Shown here: positions 34,691 to 45,637 of the stretch, in pieces
Layout of the letters: each line of letters opens with the position of its first letter
Numbering within the stretch: position 1 is the first letter of the stretch
Assembly: GCA_963678705.1 (NCBI GenBank)
Contig: CAVMBN010000158.1
Location: 248,001-312,000, forward strand
From: Panorpa germanica
Taxonomy: Eukaryota > Arthropoda > Insecta > Mecoptera > Panorpidae
Reading direction: 5' to 3'
DNA: 64,000 nt
The notes under the pieces: generated by a model
Told to the model about the DNA's origin: nothing
What the model saw: only the letters and a program-made list of their open reading frames with translations
Databases searched by the model: none
Position numbers and translations under genes: made by a program

Positions 34691-35299
34691 AAAATATATA
34701 TTTTGTATAAAGGATCTTATTAAAACAGAAGTAAAACATTGTACAGTTAGTAATTAATTCCACAATACACTATTTGTTTATTTTATAACAGATAATAATG
34801 TTATTTTATAAAACATTAATTACGATAAGTATTTTACAAACAACCCGGTCTATATTAATTATATACATATGTCCGTGGAGATACGACTTCGTTCGCAGTT
34901 AAACGCATTCTCCTTAAGTGTGTATATTCGTGACCCTTTCGTCATCACAATACGCAGTTAAGTCATTCCTCAAGAGGAATGTCTCGCAGCACATTGTTTG
35001 GTCTAATCGTTTCTAGGAACTGAATTCGCTATTCTTTTATCTTTTTCTGGGTTGAATCATGTATCCAATATATATGAATATATGTATATATAGCATATTT
35101 TGTTACGAATTTGAGGGCGTCTGAGCCTACAAAAATCGCAGTTGTGAAATATTATTCAGAATCAGCAGAAAAGGTTGCGCATCCCTGTACAAATATCTCG
35201 TCATTGCGATAACAACGCCAAATATCTTTATACGGGTGTTGATTGGAGATAAAGATAAACAACTGAATGCCGCGTAGTAGTGTTATAAAGCGGGTTCTG
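34691..35299. other. No gene recognised
   Basis: Spacer between the LINE tail and P2. The part 34,860-35,280 is less AT-rich and ends in a TGTTATAA word, which could be a solo LTR edge, but no partner was found. Confidence 0.3.
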
Positions 35300-35977
35300 G
35301 CTTAAATTTGAAGTTGATATGGAAATTATTGGGGTGGGGATGCATATAGGTCACAATATGAAGAGGGGGCGTGGCTAGACTTGGAAGAATGTAAAAGGGG
35401 GTAAGGGTGGGGTGAGCAGTGAGGAGTAAGTGGATAAGCTGTGTTGTGATTGGTTTAGAAGATGATGACCTCATTACAGACCTTATCTCTAGGTACTGTC
35501 CCTACAATATCCTAGGATATGAGTGAGAAAGCAGTAATATGAAAGAGTGAGATAGCGATAATAAGTATTACGTGTGTGTTAGTATTGGTGTAGAAAATAT
35601 GGCCGTAATTATTGCATTCTTCGTCAATTTCCGGAAACCAATCGTTTATGTTCGTGTCCTAGATGTATCTGTGGATGCAGTCAGTATAATATCCTGGGAT
35701 ATGTGTGAGAAAGCAGTATTGTGAAAGAGTGAAATAGCGATATTATACATTATACCATGTGACGTCATAATAAAATAAGATTTTGGTTTTACATGTACCA
35801 ATAACGTCATAGGTATCGATATATTTAATAATATACAATTTGCTTAGCAAAAATTATTCTTACAGTGTAACATTTATGTTTCTTACAATGTAATAGATAG
35901 AGGGCAGCAACCTTATACTGAACTTATAATTTCCCATGCATTAAGAGTTTATTAAACTATATTTTTATATGCAATAA

Positions 35978-36665
35978 GTTCTTCCTGATAAAATACATGT
36001 TCTTCACATATAGGTTATTTGCAAGCAGAACTGTGTGAGAACTTTGGATATACATTATTCTTATGCAATTTTTTACTTTTATTTTAAAACAAGCACATTC
36101 CTTGTTTATCTTATATGCATTCGTTAGACCACGAATTCACCAGAAAAAAAACAATATTTTCCAAACGTTGACAAAAGTTATTCCTGATAAAACACATGTT
36201 CTTCACATATAGGTTATTTGCAAGCAGAACTGTGTGAGAACTTTGGATATACATTATTCTTATGCAATTTTTTACTTTTATTTTAAAACAAGCACATTCC
36301 TTGTTTATCTTATATGCATTCGTAAGACCACGAATTCACCAGAAAAAAAACAATATTTTCCAAACGTTGACAAAAGTTATTCCTGATAAAACACATGTTC
36401 TTCACATATAGGTTATTTGCAAGCAGAACTGTGTGAGAACTTTGGATATACATTATTCTTATGCAATTTTTTACTTTTATTTTAAAACAAGCACATTCCT
36501 TGTTTATCTTATATGCATTCGTAAGACCACGAATTCACCAGAAAAAAAACAATATTTTCCAAACGTTGACAAAAGTTTTTCCTGATAAAACACATGTTCT
36601 TCACATATAGGTTATTTGCAAGCAGAACTGTGTGAGAACTTTGAATATAAATTATTCTTATGCAA
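35978..36665. repeat. 199-bp tandem repeats in the left TIR
   Basis: Three complete units start at 35,978, 36,177 and 36,376, exactly 199 bp apart and almost identical, plus a 91-base partial unit from 36,575. Each holds CTGTGTGAGAACTTTG and GAATTCACCAGAAAA, words that occur singly in the P1 terminus. No coding frame. Confidence 0.9.
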
Positions 36666-36689
36666 AGCGTATTTCTTATTATTAGTTGT

Positions 36690-36785
36690 AATTAGAGTGA
36701 TAGTGAAGTTATTGAAATATTAGACTCGGACGATGAAACTGTACAAGTGTTAGACTCTGATGACGAAATTGTAAAAGTATAACAT
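36690..36785 (+). pseudogene. Residual 3' end of the TIR acidic ORF
   Basis: The last ~30 codons of the acidic ORF at 50,093-50,413 survive here in the inverted left copy (EILDSDDE, then a further 12 codons to TAA). The right copy stops earlier because a Gln codon of this copy is TAA there. The N-terminal part is deleted. Confidence 0.65.
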
Positions 36786-36889
36786 AGTGATTAATGCATA
36801 TTTTTTATGTAAAATTCTATAAATAAATGAACTTTTAAAAACAATTGTGATTTATATTTTGAATTTCAAACTGAAACATATAATTTAAA

Positions 36890-39800
36890 ATGGATAACGG
36901 TTGTAAGATTATTAAGCATATGAGAACAATTATTGAACATTTGAATAGTTCAAATTATTTAAGTATTCAGTGGAAAAAGTGGTCTGATTATAATAAAATA
37001 AATATAAAGTTGTTAAATAAGTTATTAAAAAATAATAAAAATACCTATTCAATTGGATATAAGCGAAGCATTGAAAGCAATATAAGTGTCTTAAAATATT
37101 TTCAAACATTGTTAGAAAATAAACAAAAAGTTGGAGGAGGAACTATAAATAGTATAAAACGTAGTGATCGGATTAAATGGCAGGAAATAAATTCATCATT
37201 TAAAGGACGTGTTAGAACAGGAGTGTTAAATAATTTAAGTCATATTGATCCATTACAATTTTTAAACGATGCATTTTATATGTTTGCATCTAGAATTAAA
37301 AATGCTTTAAAAAAATATAGTGCTTTAAAAGTTAACGTAATATTTTGTGGTGAATTTGTTTTACCATCAGCTAAAGAAGAAGAACATATATTTGAATACA
37401 AATATTTTAATACTAAAAATAATGAAATTTTTGTATCAACAGATTTAAAACATTGGTATAAGGAAAATGTTATTGATGTTGTATTAGAAGATTTAGAAAC
37501 TTTTCAAGAAAATCAAAGTGGATGGGCTCTATATAAAATAGTGAATATGATAGTAAATATAAATCAATTTGTTCCATTTTATTGTTCATCATTTATTGAC
37601 TTACCAGTTGAAATAAAACGAAAAAAGGCTGTAATAAATGTTCAGAATGAGGATGATAAATGTTTTGTATGGGCAGTATTATCAGCGCTTTATCCAGCAA
37701 AATATAATGCTGAAAGAGTATCGTCTTATAAGAGATATGTAAATTGTCTTAATTTAAATGGTATTAAATTTCCAATGACGTTATCACAAGTTTCAAAATT
37801 TGAATAACTAAATAATATAACAATAAATGTGTATATTTTAAAAAAGAGCAAGAAAACATTTGTAACTATTCCTGTATATGAAAGTAAAATATATGAAAGT
37901 AAACATATACATTTATTAATTATTCAAAGTGATTATGAAGTAGAAGATGAAGAAGAAGAAGAAGAGGATGAAGAAGATGTTGTTGAAAGTAATAATGAGG
38001 AATGTGACAATAAAATAAAATTTCATTTTTGTTGGATAAAGAATTTATCAAGACTTGTTAGTAATCAACTGTCAAAAACAAATTGTTAGAAATTTATATG
38101 TGATCGATGTTTACATTTCTTTAGATATGAGTGCAAGTTTAAGGAACATTTACCAGACTGTGTTGGATTAGGACTGAGACCAGTTAAACCGATAATGCCA
38201 GTTGAAAATTCTAATATACTTGAGTTTAAAAACTTTAAGAGAAAAATTAGAAATGCATGTGTTATTTATGCAGACTTTGAAAGTATATTGGATAGTAATG
38301 TGACAAATATTGAAACCAAGGGGGTATATCAAACACATATTGCACATAGCGTTGGATATTATGTAAAATATTCATATGATGACTCTAAATCTTATTATAA
38401 TAGTTATCTTGGTAAAGATTGCGTTCAGTGGTTTGTAAATGAATTAAAAGAGATTGCTTATAATGTTGAGGATATAATAAAAAATGTATTACCAATGAAA
38501 ACATTGACAACTCAACAAAAGATGGAATATTTAAATGCAATAAATTGTCATATATGTGAAAAACCGTTGCAACAAGACCGTGTTCGAGATCATTGTCATT
38601 TAACAGGAAATTATAGAGGACCAGCTCATAATGAATGTAATTTAAATTATAATGAAAGTTATGTGATTCCAATAATTTTTCACAATTTATCATCTTATGA
38701 TTCACATTTTATAATAATTGATTTAGTTACCGGAATAAGTGGAAGAACCTCTGTGCTACCAATTAATAAAGAAAAATATATTTCATTTACGAAATATGTG
38801 TATGGAACTAATATTTCATTAAGATTTATTGATTCATATCGATTTATGGCTAGTTCTTTAAGTAATTTAGCATCTTATTTACCAAATAATAAACTAAAAA
38901 ATTTAAAATCAGAATTTAACAATTTAAGCAATGAAGAATTTACTTTGTTAAGTAAAAAAGGTGTATTTCCTTATGATTATATAAATTCCTGGGAAAAGTT
39001 AAATGAGACAGCTTTACCACCTCAGAATATTTTTTTAAATTTATTAAATGAGAGTTACTTATCAGATACAGATTACAAACATGCACAAGACATATGGAAT
39101 ACATTTCATATCAAAACACTTGGTGAATATTCAGATTTGTACTTAAAAACCGATGTGTTATTACTTTGTGACATATTTGAAAATTTTCGAGATAATTGTT
39201 TAGACACGTATAAATTAGATCCAGTGCATTATGTTTTTATCCCAGGGTTATCTTAGGATTCTATGTTAAAAATAACAAAAATTAAACTTGAATTGTTTAC
39301 TGATATAAATATGTGGCTTTTTATAGAGAAGGGTATCAGAGGTGGTATAAGTCAATGTTCAAACAGATATGCAGAGGCCAATAACAAATACATGAATGAA
39401 AAGTATAAACCTAAATTACCTTCTAAATATCTAATGTATTTGGATGTTAATAACTTATACGGTCATGCAATGTCTCAATTCCTACCATATGGAAATTTTA
39501 AATGGTTAAACAACCAAGAAATATTGGAAATAAGTAATACTATATGCAATTTGTCAGAAACTAGCAATACTGGTTACATTTTAGAAGTAGATTTAACTTA
39601 TCCTCAAAGTTTACATAATCTCCATAAAGATTTACCGCTTTGTCCTGAGCATTGTATTGCACCAGGAAGTAAACATAAAAAACTTTTAACTACTTTATAT
39701 GATAAGAAGAAATATATAATTTATTATAGTAATTTAAAGCAATGTATACATTTAGGAATGCAAGTATCAAAAATACATCGAGTTTTAAAATTTAGTCAAT

Positions 39801-40687
39801 CACCGTGGCTAAAAAACTATATCGATTTAAATACAGAAAAAAGAAAAATGGCTACTAATGATTTTGAAAAAAACTTGTATAAATTAATGAATAATAGTGT
39901 ATTTTGTAAGACAATGGAAAATGTTAGAAAATATCGTGATATAAAATTAAAAACAAAATGGGGTGGTCGATATGGAGTAAAAAGTTTAATAGCACGACCT
40001 TATTTTCATAGCCGAACAATTTTTAATAAAAATGTTGTAGCTATTGAACTTTTAAAACCTTATATTACATTTAATAAACCTATATATGTTAGCTTTTCAA
40101 TATTAGATTTATCTAAAACAGTAATGTATGATTTTCATTACAATTATATGCAAAAACAATTTTTTAATAATAATTTAAAGTTATTATATATTGATACTGA
40201 CTCGTTAATATATGAAATTATTACATCAGATATTTATTAAACTATAAAACGCGGTATAAGTATGTTTGATACAAGTGATTATAAAGAAAATAATCAATAT
40301 AATATTCCTCGTGTAAATAAAAAGGTATTCGGTTAAATGAAGGATGAAAATAACGGTAAAATTATGATTTACTTTATAGGACTAAGATCGAAAATGTATA
40401 CAATAAAAGTTATTAATAATGATATTATAAAAAAAATAAAAGGAATAAAGACAAGTGTAGTAAAAAACCATATTTCTTTTGAAGATTATGAAAATTGTTT
40501 AAGAACTTTATATGAAAAAAACTGTACTCAAAGAGGAATAGTTTCAAAATTGCATAATGTGTACTCTATTAAGCAAACAAAAATTGCTTTAAGTCCTTTT
40601 GATGATAAACGGTGTATTATAAAAAATAGTACTGATACTTTGCCTTAAGGTTTTGATAGTTTTAGTGAGAGCGATTTATTGTTATAA
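36890..40687 (+). pseudogene. polB: Protein-primed DNA polymerase B of P2
   Basis: One reading frame runs from the ATG at 36,890 to 40,687, broken by in-frame stops at 37,805, 38,087, 39,254, 40,238, 40,334 and 40,646. An N-terminal region of ~300 residues ends in an FVWAVLSALYP segment. A very acidic stretch follows at ~37,945-38,000, then a zinc CDRC motif. The exonuclease motifs are YADFES (~38,270), FHNLSSYDSHF (~38,680) and YLKTDVLLLCD (~39,145). A CHIC...HCHLTG endonuclease-VII-like zinc insert sits at ~38,547-38,640. Polymerase motifs are [14 protein letters not shown] (~39,437), [17 protein letters not shown] (~39,885; usual Gly replaced by Cys) and [10 protein letters not shown] (~40,190). 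The family copies linear Polinton DNA. The first 16 codons lie inside the TIR and are duplicated at the right end. Confidence 0.9.
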
Positions 40688-40839
40688 GTATATTTTTAAT
40701 GTAAAAATAAATACATATTTATAATAACCAATAGTTTTATTTATTTAAAATGTTATACAATATTTTTAGCATCTATCCAACTGTTATGAGATTTATCTAA
40801 ACCTAACCACTTTACAAAAACTCTTTTTCCTTTTTTCTG

Positions 40840-41682
40840 TTAAACTTTCTCAACTATATATATATCTGGATATTTTGTTTTTTGTATTTCTTGTTCGTAA
40901 AACGCGCCTGCAATTGATTGGCCAAGAGAATCATTAAGTAAATATGTGACTGGATTAGTTAGTTGTACTTTTGATATAGTAAATATTTCGGTACCCCAGT
41001 TAGGAGTATACCCTTTTGCAAATAATGATTTGGTTTTGCTTAAACGAACATAATCTCCAACTTTATATCGACTTAAACCGACCCTTTTTATTCTGTTGTA
41101 TACATTTCCTAATAATTTTTTTTCATTTTTTATTGATACTTGAGATGGTTTCATATTAATTGTTGAATGATGAGTATTATTATATTTCTTAACAAGTGCA
41201 TCAATGTTATTAATCCAATTATAGTTGCCTTTCATACTAAAATCTTTCCACATGGCATTTTTTAGAGTTCTATTAAATCTTTCAACAATCGATGCTTTCA
41301 TATTACTAAATGTACTATAATGGTTTATATCATACGAATCTATAACTTTTTTAAATTCAGTGTTATAAAATTCCTTTCCGTTATCTGTTTGTAAGTTTTT
41401 CGGAACCTTATTCTTATTTTTTAATAAAATATTTTCAAATGCAACAGTAACGTCTTTTGCAGATTTTGATTTTACTGGAACTGCCCATGCATATTTAGAA
41501 AATATATCAGTTACTGTGAGTAAATACTTGTAACCTTTGTTTTCTTTTGCATACGGAATCATTTCTACTAAATCAGCTTGCCAAGAATCATTTAGACCTT
41601 TTATGATTACATGTCTACGCTTATAGTTCTTAAGTGCAGGTTTATGTAACTCATTAATTATACCTATTTTTGTTTTGCTCAT
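40840..41682 (-). CDS. int: Retroviral-type integrase of P2
   Basis: A 280-residue ORF with no internal stop. Catalytic acids of the rve fold are visible: Asp in SWQADLVEM (~residue 36), Asp in LQTDNGKEF (~100) and Glu in IVERFNRTL (~135). A Trp-rich KWINNIDALVKKYNNTHHSTI segment follows. The C-terminus (YKVGDYVRLSK, then NWGTEIFTISKV) is an SH3/chromo-like DNA-binding tail. It inserts the element into the genome. It is convergent with PolB (gap ~150 bases with AATAAA-type signals) and followed upstream by a 72-residue ORF. The ATG follows an in-frame leader. It looks intact, unlike PolB. Confidence 0.9.
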   Translation of the reverse strand: MSKTKIGIINELHKPALKNYKRRHVIIKGLNDSWQADLVEMIPYAKENKGYKYLLTVTDIFSKYAWAVPVKSKSAKDVTVAFENILLKNKNKVPKNLQTDNGKEFYNTEFKKVIDSYDINHYSTFSNMKASIVERFNRTLKNAMWKDFSMKGNYNWINNIDALVKKYNNTHHSTINMKPSQVSIKNEKKLLGNVYNRIKRVGLSRYKVGDYVRLSKTKSLFAKGYTPNWGTEIFTISKVQLTNPVTYLLNDSLGQSIAGAFYEQEIQKTKYPDIYIVEKV

Positions 41683-41704
41683 ACTTATTATTACACAAAA
41701 TTTA

Positions 41705-41923
41705 TCAAGAACTAATATCTAAACTATGTTTTGTTTTTAATTCTGTAATTAATGTTGCAATTTTTTTATTTACTTCAATAAAGTTATTAATATAAGCATT
41801 ATGAATATCTTTCTCTACAGCTTTTAAACGTCTATCTATAATAATTAAATCATTTTTTGATACTGTTTCGTGCCGAGTAATTTTTTTCTTATGTATATGT
41901 ACTCCAAATTTGTTAATAGTCAT
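41705..41923 (-). CDS. Small hypothetical protein of P2
   Basis: 72 codons between the integrase and the 421-residue gene, all on the same strand. Lys-rich and probably helical (RRLKAVEKDIHNAYINNFIEVN). No family recognised. It may be a helical virion protein or a short regulatory ORF. Confidence 0.45.
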   Translation of the reverse strand: MTINKFGVHIHKKKITRHETVSKNDLIIIDRRLKAVEKDIHNAYINNFIEVNKKIATLITELKTKHSLDISS

Positions 41924-41979
41924 GTTACTTACATGAGTAGTTATAAATTAATGAAAAAGAAGGGAATGTGTTTAAGTAT

Positions 41980-43245
41980 TTATATAATAATATTAGCTTC
42001 TTTTAATTCTTTAACTATTGAAATAATTTCATTGTCATGTAATGTATTGCCCGCCATTTTTGAACTAATAAGTAGTCGTAATCTTTCAACTAATTCATTT
42101 GGGTCATCCCAGTAAATGAAATCCTTTTGATTATTGTTTAAAGTCATAAAGTTTAGTATTAAATTTCCACCTCCTAAACGTTTATTATTTTGTAAACCAA
42201 CTGAGGACGTACGCTGCAAAAGTCTTGATCGAACGTTTTGTAATCTTTCTGAAGAATATGGTGTTGAAGACGCTGGGGCACTTAATTTTGTTTGAGGAGG
42301 AAATAATAGCGATATAATTTTTTTATATTTTATACCTTTGTTAGATTTAATTTTACCACTAGGTAAATATAATGTTCTATGTGCATTTGTATCAGTTAAA
42401 ATTGTTTTATAATCCTCTAAATCTTCCTCACTATAAATATTTGCGCTTGGATCTATTTTAAAAAGCAATTCATATAATCCGGGGGATGACTTATATTTTT
42501 CATTTCCTATTATAATACCCTCTTTATCAAACGTAACTAGTGTTTTTCCTAATATTAAATTACCATCTTCTAAATTTATACCAAATGTATGATCAAATAT
42601 TCTTGGATCACCTTCTCGTCTATTAAAATCAATTAAATATTGAAAGGCGTATTTATCAACTTGTTTTTTAAGATTTTCTTCAACTTCAGACAGTTTTATA
42701 GATGTCTTAAATAAGTTTGGATCTTGTACTCTACTATATTCTAAGGGTTCATTTGTTTCAAAAACCTTATCATCTAACTGACTAAGTTCCATTGTTGGCT
42801 CTTGCGTTATACTTGGTTTTTCACCTGCTAATAATACATTTTCTGGTGTCGATGTAGTGTCTAGTGGTTCTTTTAACATGTTATCTAACTTAGATTTAAT
42901 TGTTTCAACCTTGAAATCATACGGTTTTGTATCAATATCTTGTTTGATTGGTTGCGCTAATTTAATATTGGAAGTACTTTTATTAGCTAGTATATTTAGT
43001 GGTGTAGTTATTGGTTCAAGCTGTTTGTCAAAGTACCTTTGTGCCTCAGATTCTCCTAGTTTTAATGCGAGATACTTTTGTCTTATAGAATCGCTTGATT
43101 TAATAATATCGCATGTTAATTTTTTATCTTCATCATTAGTCGTATTACTTATTATTTTACGTTTACTATTCCTTTTTTTAAATCTGGTAGGAGGAGTCTT
43201 TATTTTAACCACAGTATTTTTTGCACGCTTCTTTGATTTAAACAT
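41980..43245 (-). CDS. Conserved Polinton protein of unknown function
   Basis: 421 residues. The N-terminus is very basic (KKRAKNTVVKIKTPPTRFKKRNSKRK). A middle region is Ser/Thr/Glu-rich. Residues ~215-320 contain GNLILGKTLVTFDKEGIII, a GLYELLF turn and YSEEDLEDYKTIL...NAHRTLYLPSGK. The last ~60 residues hold DDPNELVERLRLLISSKMAGN and a helical NEIISIVKELKEANI tail. The same blocks in the same order occur in P3 at 57,850-58,860, so it is a conserved Polinton family. Basic N-terminus and position beside the ATPase suggest a DNA-binding or virion role, but this is inference. Its promoter side is the 11-bp repeat array at 43,273-43,429. Confidence 0.65.
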   Translation of the reverse strand: MFKSKKRAKNTVVKIKTPPTRFKKRNSKRKIISNTTNDEDKKLTCDIIKSSDSIRQKYLALKLGESEAQRYFDKQLEPITTPLNILANKSTSNIKLAQPIKQDIDTKPYDFKVETIKSKLDNMLKEPLDTTSTPENVLLAGEKPSITQEPTMELSQLDDKVFETNEPLEYSRVQDPNLFKTSIKLSEVEENLKKQVDKYAFQYLIDFNRREGDPRIFDHTFGINLEDGNLILGKTLVTFDKEGIIIGNEKYKSSPGLYELLFKIDPSANIYSEEDLEDYKTILTDTNAHRTLYLPSGKIKSNKGIKYKKIISLLFPPQTKLSAPASSTPYSSERLQNVRSRLLQRTSSVGLQNNKRLGGGNLILNFMTLNNNQKDFIYWDDPNELVERLRLLISSKMAGNTLHDNEIISIVKELKEANIII

Positions 43246-43272
43246 GGTTACATGTAAACTTTATGCAACTTG

Positions 43273-43429
43273 AACGTAAACTCAACGTAATGGGAACGTA
43301 ATTTGAACGTAAATTAAACGTAATAGGAACGTAAATTCAACGTAATGGTAACGTAATCAATGTAATTTGAACGTAAATTTAACGTAATGGGAACGTAATT
43401 AATGTAATTTGAACATAATTTGAACGTAA
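43273..43429. repeat. 11-bp phased AACGTAA repeat array
   Basis: Twelve exact AACGTAA words plus AACATAA and AATGTAA variants follow each other, most spaced exactly 11 bases (AACGTAA plus four variable bases). The array fills the gap between the conserved unknown gene (start 43,245) and the ATPase stop (43,508). Its reverse-complement word TTACGTTCAAGTTAC-like also occurs in P1 near 1,950. It could be a protein-binding array or a regulatory region; no coding frame uses it. Confidence 0.85.
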
Positions 43430-43507
43430 TCAATGTTTTTTAAGATAGATAATAAATGCATGTTATTATGAAGATGGTTACCTCTACACTGATTATTATT
43501 GTAAAGG

Positions 43508-44209
43508 TTACTTGGTTATATCTAAAAACATATCAAATCCTTTTCTGTATCGCCCTTTATTTAAGTCACTATTTTTATCTATTACCATAAAGGAATATTT
43601 ATTTGAATCCCAACATAAATTACAAACTTGTTTAAACTCTAGAAAACTTGGAAAGTCAAAGTTAACATGATCATCATATATATGCTTTAAATTTAAGTCA
43701 TCTTGCTTGAATAATATAATAAAATTAGTATTATCCCGTATTAATTGCTTTGGAATTTTGCTGTAAGTCTGACATAAATAGAAAGAGTCTATCAAATTAT
43801 TACGGCCCATGGTTTAAAAATTTCGAATATTATTTTGTTTATCACAAGCAACATCATCAAATATAAATATAGAATTTGGGCTAGCATCTTCAGGTCTAAT
43901 AATCTCTTCATTGTCAGTGTATGTATAGTATCCCATACCATTAATATTCTTCATAATTTGTTGTAGTATTTTATATTTTGATTGATATAAAGATTTTGAA
44001 TAAATGTATATATTTTTAAATCGCAACCCATTTGGATGTTCAATTAGATTAAACATAACATTAGTTTTTCCACAGTTTGAAGGTCCACAAATAATGCATC
44101 TAATGTCGTTTGGTAAAAGTGATCCATGTTTTGAATTATTAGTGTAATTATTACTTTGATTATCTACATTATTTACAGAAAGAGTTTGTTTTTGCTTTAC
44201 AAACTTCAT
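43508..44209 (-). pseudogene. FtsK/HerA-type genome-packaging ATPase of P2
   Basis: One frame from 44,209 to 43,508 with a single TAA at 43,814-43,816. Walker A is CGPSNCGKTNVMF (~residues 39-51) and Walker B is SIFIFDDVACD (~113-123). After the stop the frame continues with DSFYLCQTYSKIP and a sensor-like NFIILFKQDDLN. This is the short A32-like packaging ATPase of Polintons, ~230 residues. It would pump DNA into the capsid. The stop lies between Walker B and the C-terminal part, so the product would lack the arginine-finger side. Confidence 0.85.
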
Positions 44210-44298
44210 TGTTTAACCAAGCATGTGTTATAAACTAATAGAATACATTTTAAATGTTTAATCTTTATATATGAAAATATTATAGAGTATAAAATTGG

Positions 44299-45153
44299 AT
44301 GATAGCACATACTTTGGTCAGTATGATAAAAGTAAAGAAAGGTGATGGTCTTATTGATAAACTAATCAATAAATTACCTTTTGAGTTGCACTTGCCTGGA
44401 TACAACTATTGCGGTCCTGGAACACGTTTAATAGAACGTTTAAACCAAGGATATCAAGGAGTTAATGCATTGGACTCAGCTTGCAAAGAACATGACATTG
44501 CATATCACCGCTATAAAGATTTAAGTAAAAGACACGTAGCTGATAAAATACTGATTGAGAAAGCTTGGAAGCAATATTTTTCTAAAGATTCAAAGTTAAG
44601 TGAACGTTTACCATCATTACTTGTTGCTAATATCATGAATATAAAAACCAAACTTGGAATGGGGTTGAAACGAAATAAAAAAATTAAAAAGAAGAAAATA
44701 AAGGGTAGCGGAAAGGTAAAGCATAGTATGGCAGCATTAAAGAAAGCTATTGCGCTAAAAAATACTTTAATTAACCCTGATAATCCTAAGAGTGTGTCAA
44801 AAGCTATTAAAATTGCATCACAAGCCGCAAAACAATCAATTATTAAAAAGTCAAAATTTAAAGTTAATAAACTAAGAATAATTCCTATACCAAAAGTAGG
44901 TGGTTTTCTACCATTTCTAATTCCATTATTTGCGGGATTATCAGCACTAGGTGGATTGGCAGGTGGTGTTGCAGGTGTTGCAAAAGCAATAAATGAGGCA
45001 AAGGATGCAAAAAAAATGTTAGCAGAAACTCAAAAACATAACCAAACTATGGAGGAAATTGCTATTGGAAAATCTGGCAAAGGAATTTATTTAAAACCTT
45101 ATAAAAAAGGGTTAGGATTATATATTAATCCGTATCCAAAAAACTTTCGTTAA
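44299..45153 (+). CDS. PLA2-like minor capsid protein of P2
   Basis: 284 residues. Residues ~33-75 carry a phospholipase A2-like signature: LPGYNYCGPGT (calcium loop) and DSACKEHDIAYHRY (catalytic His-Asp), as in parvovirus VP1 and other Polintons. A long Lys-rich region follows. Then a Gly/Ala-rich hydrophobic segment (FLPFLIPLFAGLSALGG, ~residues 200-220), an Ala/Lys helix, and a C-terminus with GKGIYLKPYKKGLGLYINP that resembles adenovirus minor core proteins. LAGG-V in the hydrophobic part fits the adenain cleavage consensus. It likely helps membrane passage. The stop at 45,151 is preceded by an A-AAA-AAC heptamer; see the protease. It is divergent from the ATPase. Confidence 0.8.
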   Translation: MIAHTLVSMIKVKKGDGLIDKLINKLPFELHLPGYNYCGPGTRLIERLNQGYQGVNALDSACKEHDIAYHRYKDLSKRHVADKILIEKAWKQYFSKDSKLSERLPSLLVANIMNIKTKLGMGLKRNKKIKKKKIKGSGKVKHSMAALKKAIALKNTLINPDNPKSVSKAIKIASQAAKQSIIKKSKFKVNKLRIIPIPKVGGFLPFLIPLFAGLSALGGLAGGVAGVAKAINEAKDAKKMLAETQKHNQTMEEIAIGKSGKGIYLKPYKKGLGLYINPYPKNFR

Positions 45154-45524
45154 AGCTACCTAAACGAGCTCTTACTGATGTTGATTTAAGAAAATATGTC
45201 AAGAAATTTAATATCCCTCACTTTAGAGGGGTATTCATGAGAAATGATTTGCCTAAAAAAATGTATATAAATGAAAGTGGTATAATAAATTTAGATGATA
45301 AAACATCAGTAGGAACACATTGGGTAGCTTACATAAAAAGAAATAAAAATATTTTATATTTTGATAGTTTTGGTAACCTTCAACCTCCAATAGAAGCAAT
45401 TGAATACTTTAAAAATAATACAATTCAATATAACTATGATAGATTTCAAAAATTTAATACTGTAAATTGTGGACATTTATGCTTACACTTTTTGTATTCA
45501 AATTCTTATATTTATAATAAATAA
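45129..45524 (+). CDS. Adenain-like cysteine protease of P2
   Basis: Open from 45,129 to 45,524; the first ATG is only at 45,237. Conserved-looking sequence (LPKRALTDVDL...IPHFRGVFM) begins before that ATG, so the real protein starts upstream. Catalytic residues of the Ulp1/adenain fold are His in GTHWVAY (~45,315), Asp in YFDSFGN (~45,360) and Cys in NCGHLCLHF (~45,470). It would mature the capsid. The frame is -1 relative to the PLA2-like gene, and the overlap contains A-AAA-AAC positioned so that a -1 slip enters this frame. Alternatives are a lost ATG or an A-run indel. Confidence 0.8.
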   Translation, partial: SVSKKLSLKLPKRALTDVDLRKYVKKFNIPHFRGVFMRNDLPKKMYINESGIINLDDKTSVGTHWVAYIKRNKNILYFDSFGNLQPPIEAIEYFKNNTIQYNYDRFQKFNTVNCGHLCLHFLYSNSYIYNK

Positions 45525-45637
45525 TATATTGCTATAAATACCTAAATAAATAATAAATTGCTATAAATAGAGTTTTATTTTTAATTTGTTATTACTATAA
45601 CTAAGCTTATCGTGAAAGGATTTTTAAATAAAAAATA

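Larger units (their letters stand above)
35300..36939. repeat. P2 left terminal inverted repeat, rearranged
   Basis: It matches the right end in inverted orientation from ~35,460 to 35,689 and from 36,666 to 36,939. Between lies a ~975-base insertion (35,690-36,665) that begins with a second copy of the subterminal ATATCCTRGGATATG box (first copy at ~35,508) and contains 199-bp tandem repeats. A ~500-base segment present at the right (most of an acidic ORF) is missing at ~36,694. The outermost 35,300-35,460 matches P1 but not the right end of P2. Confidence 0.75.

Noticed and set aside
36890..40687. All PolB stops are TAA or TAG, suggesting a recoded genetic code
   Set aside because: Stops fall at positions occupied by different residues in relatives, and other P2 and P1 genes read normally, with TGA also used as a stop. 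Ordinary decay explains them.
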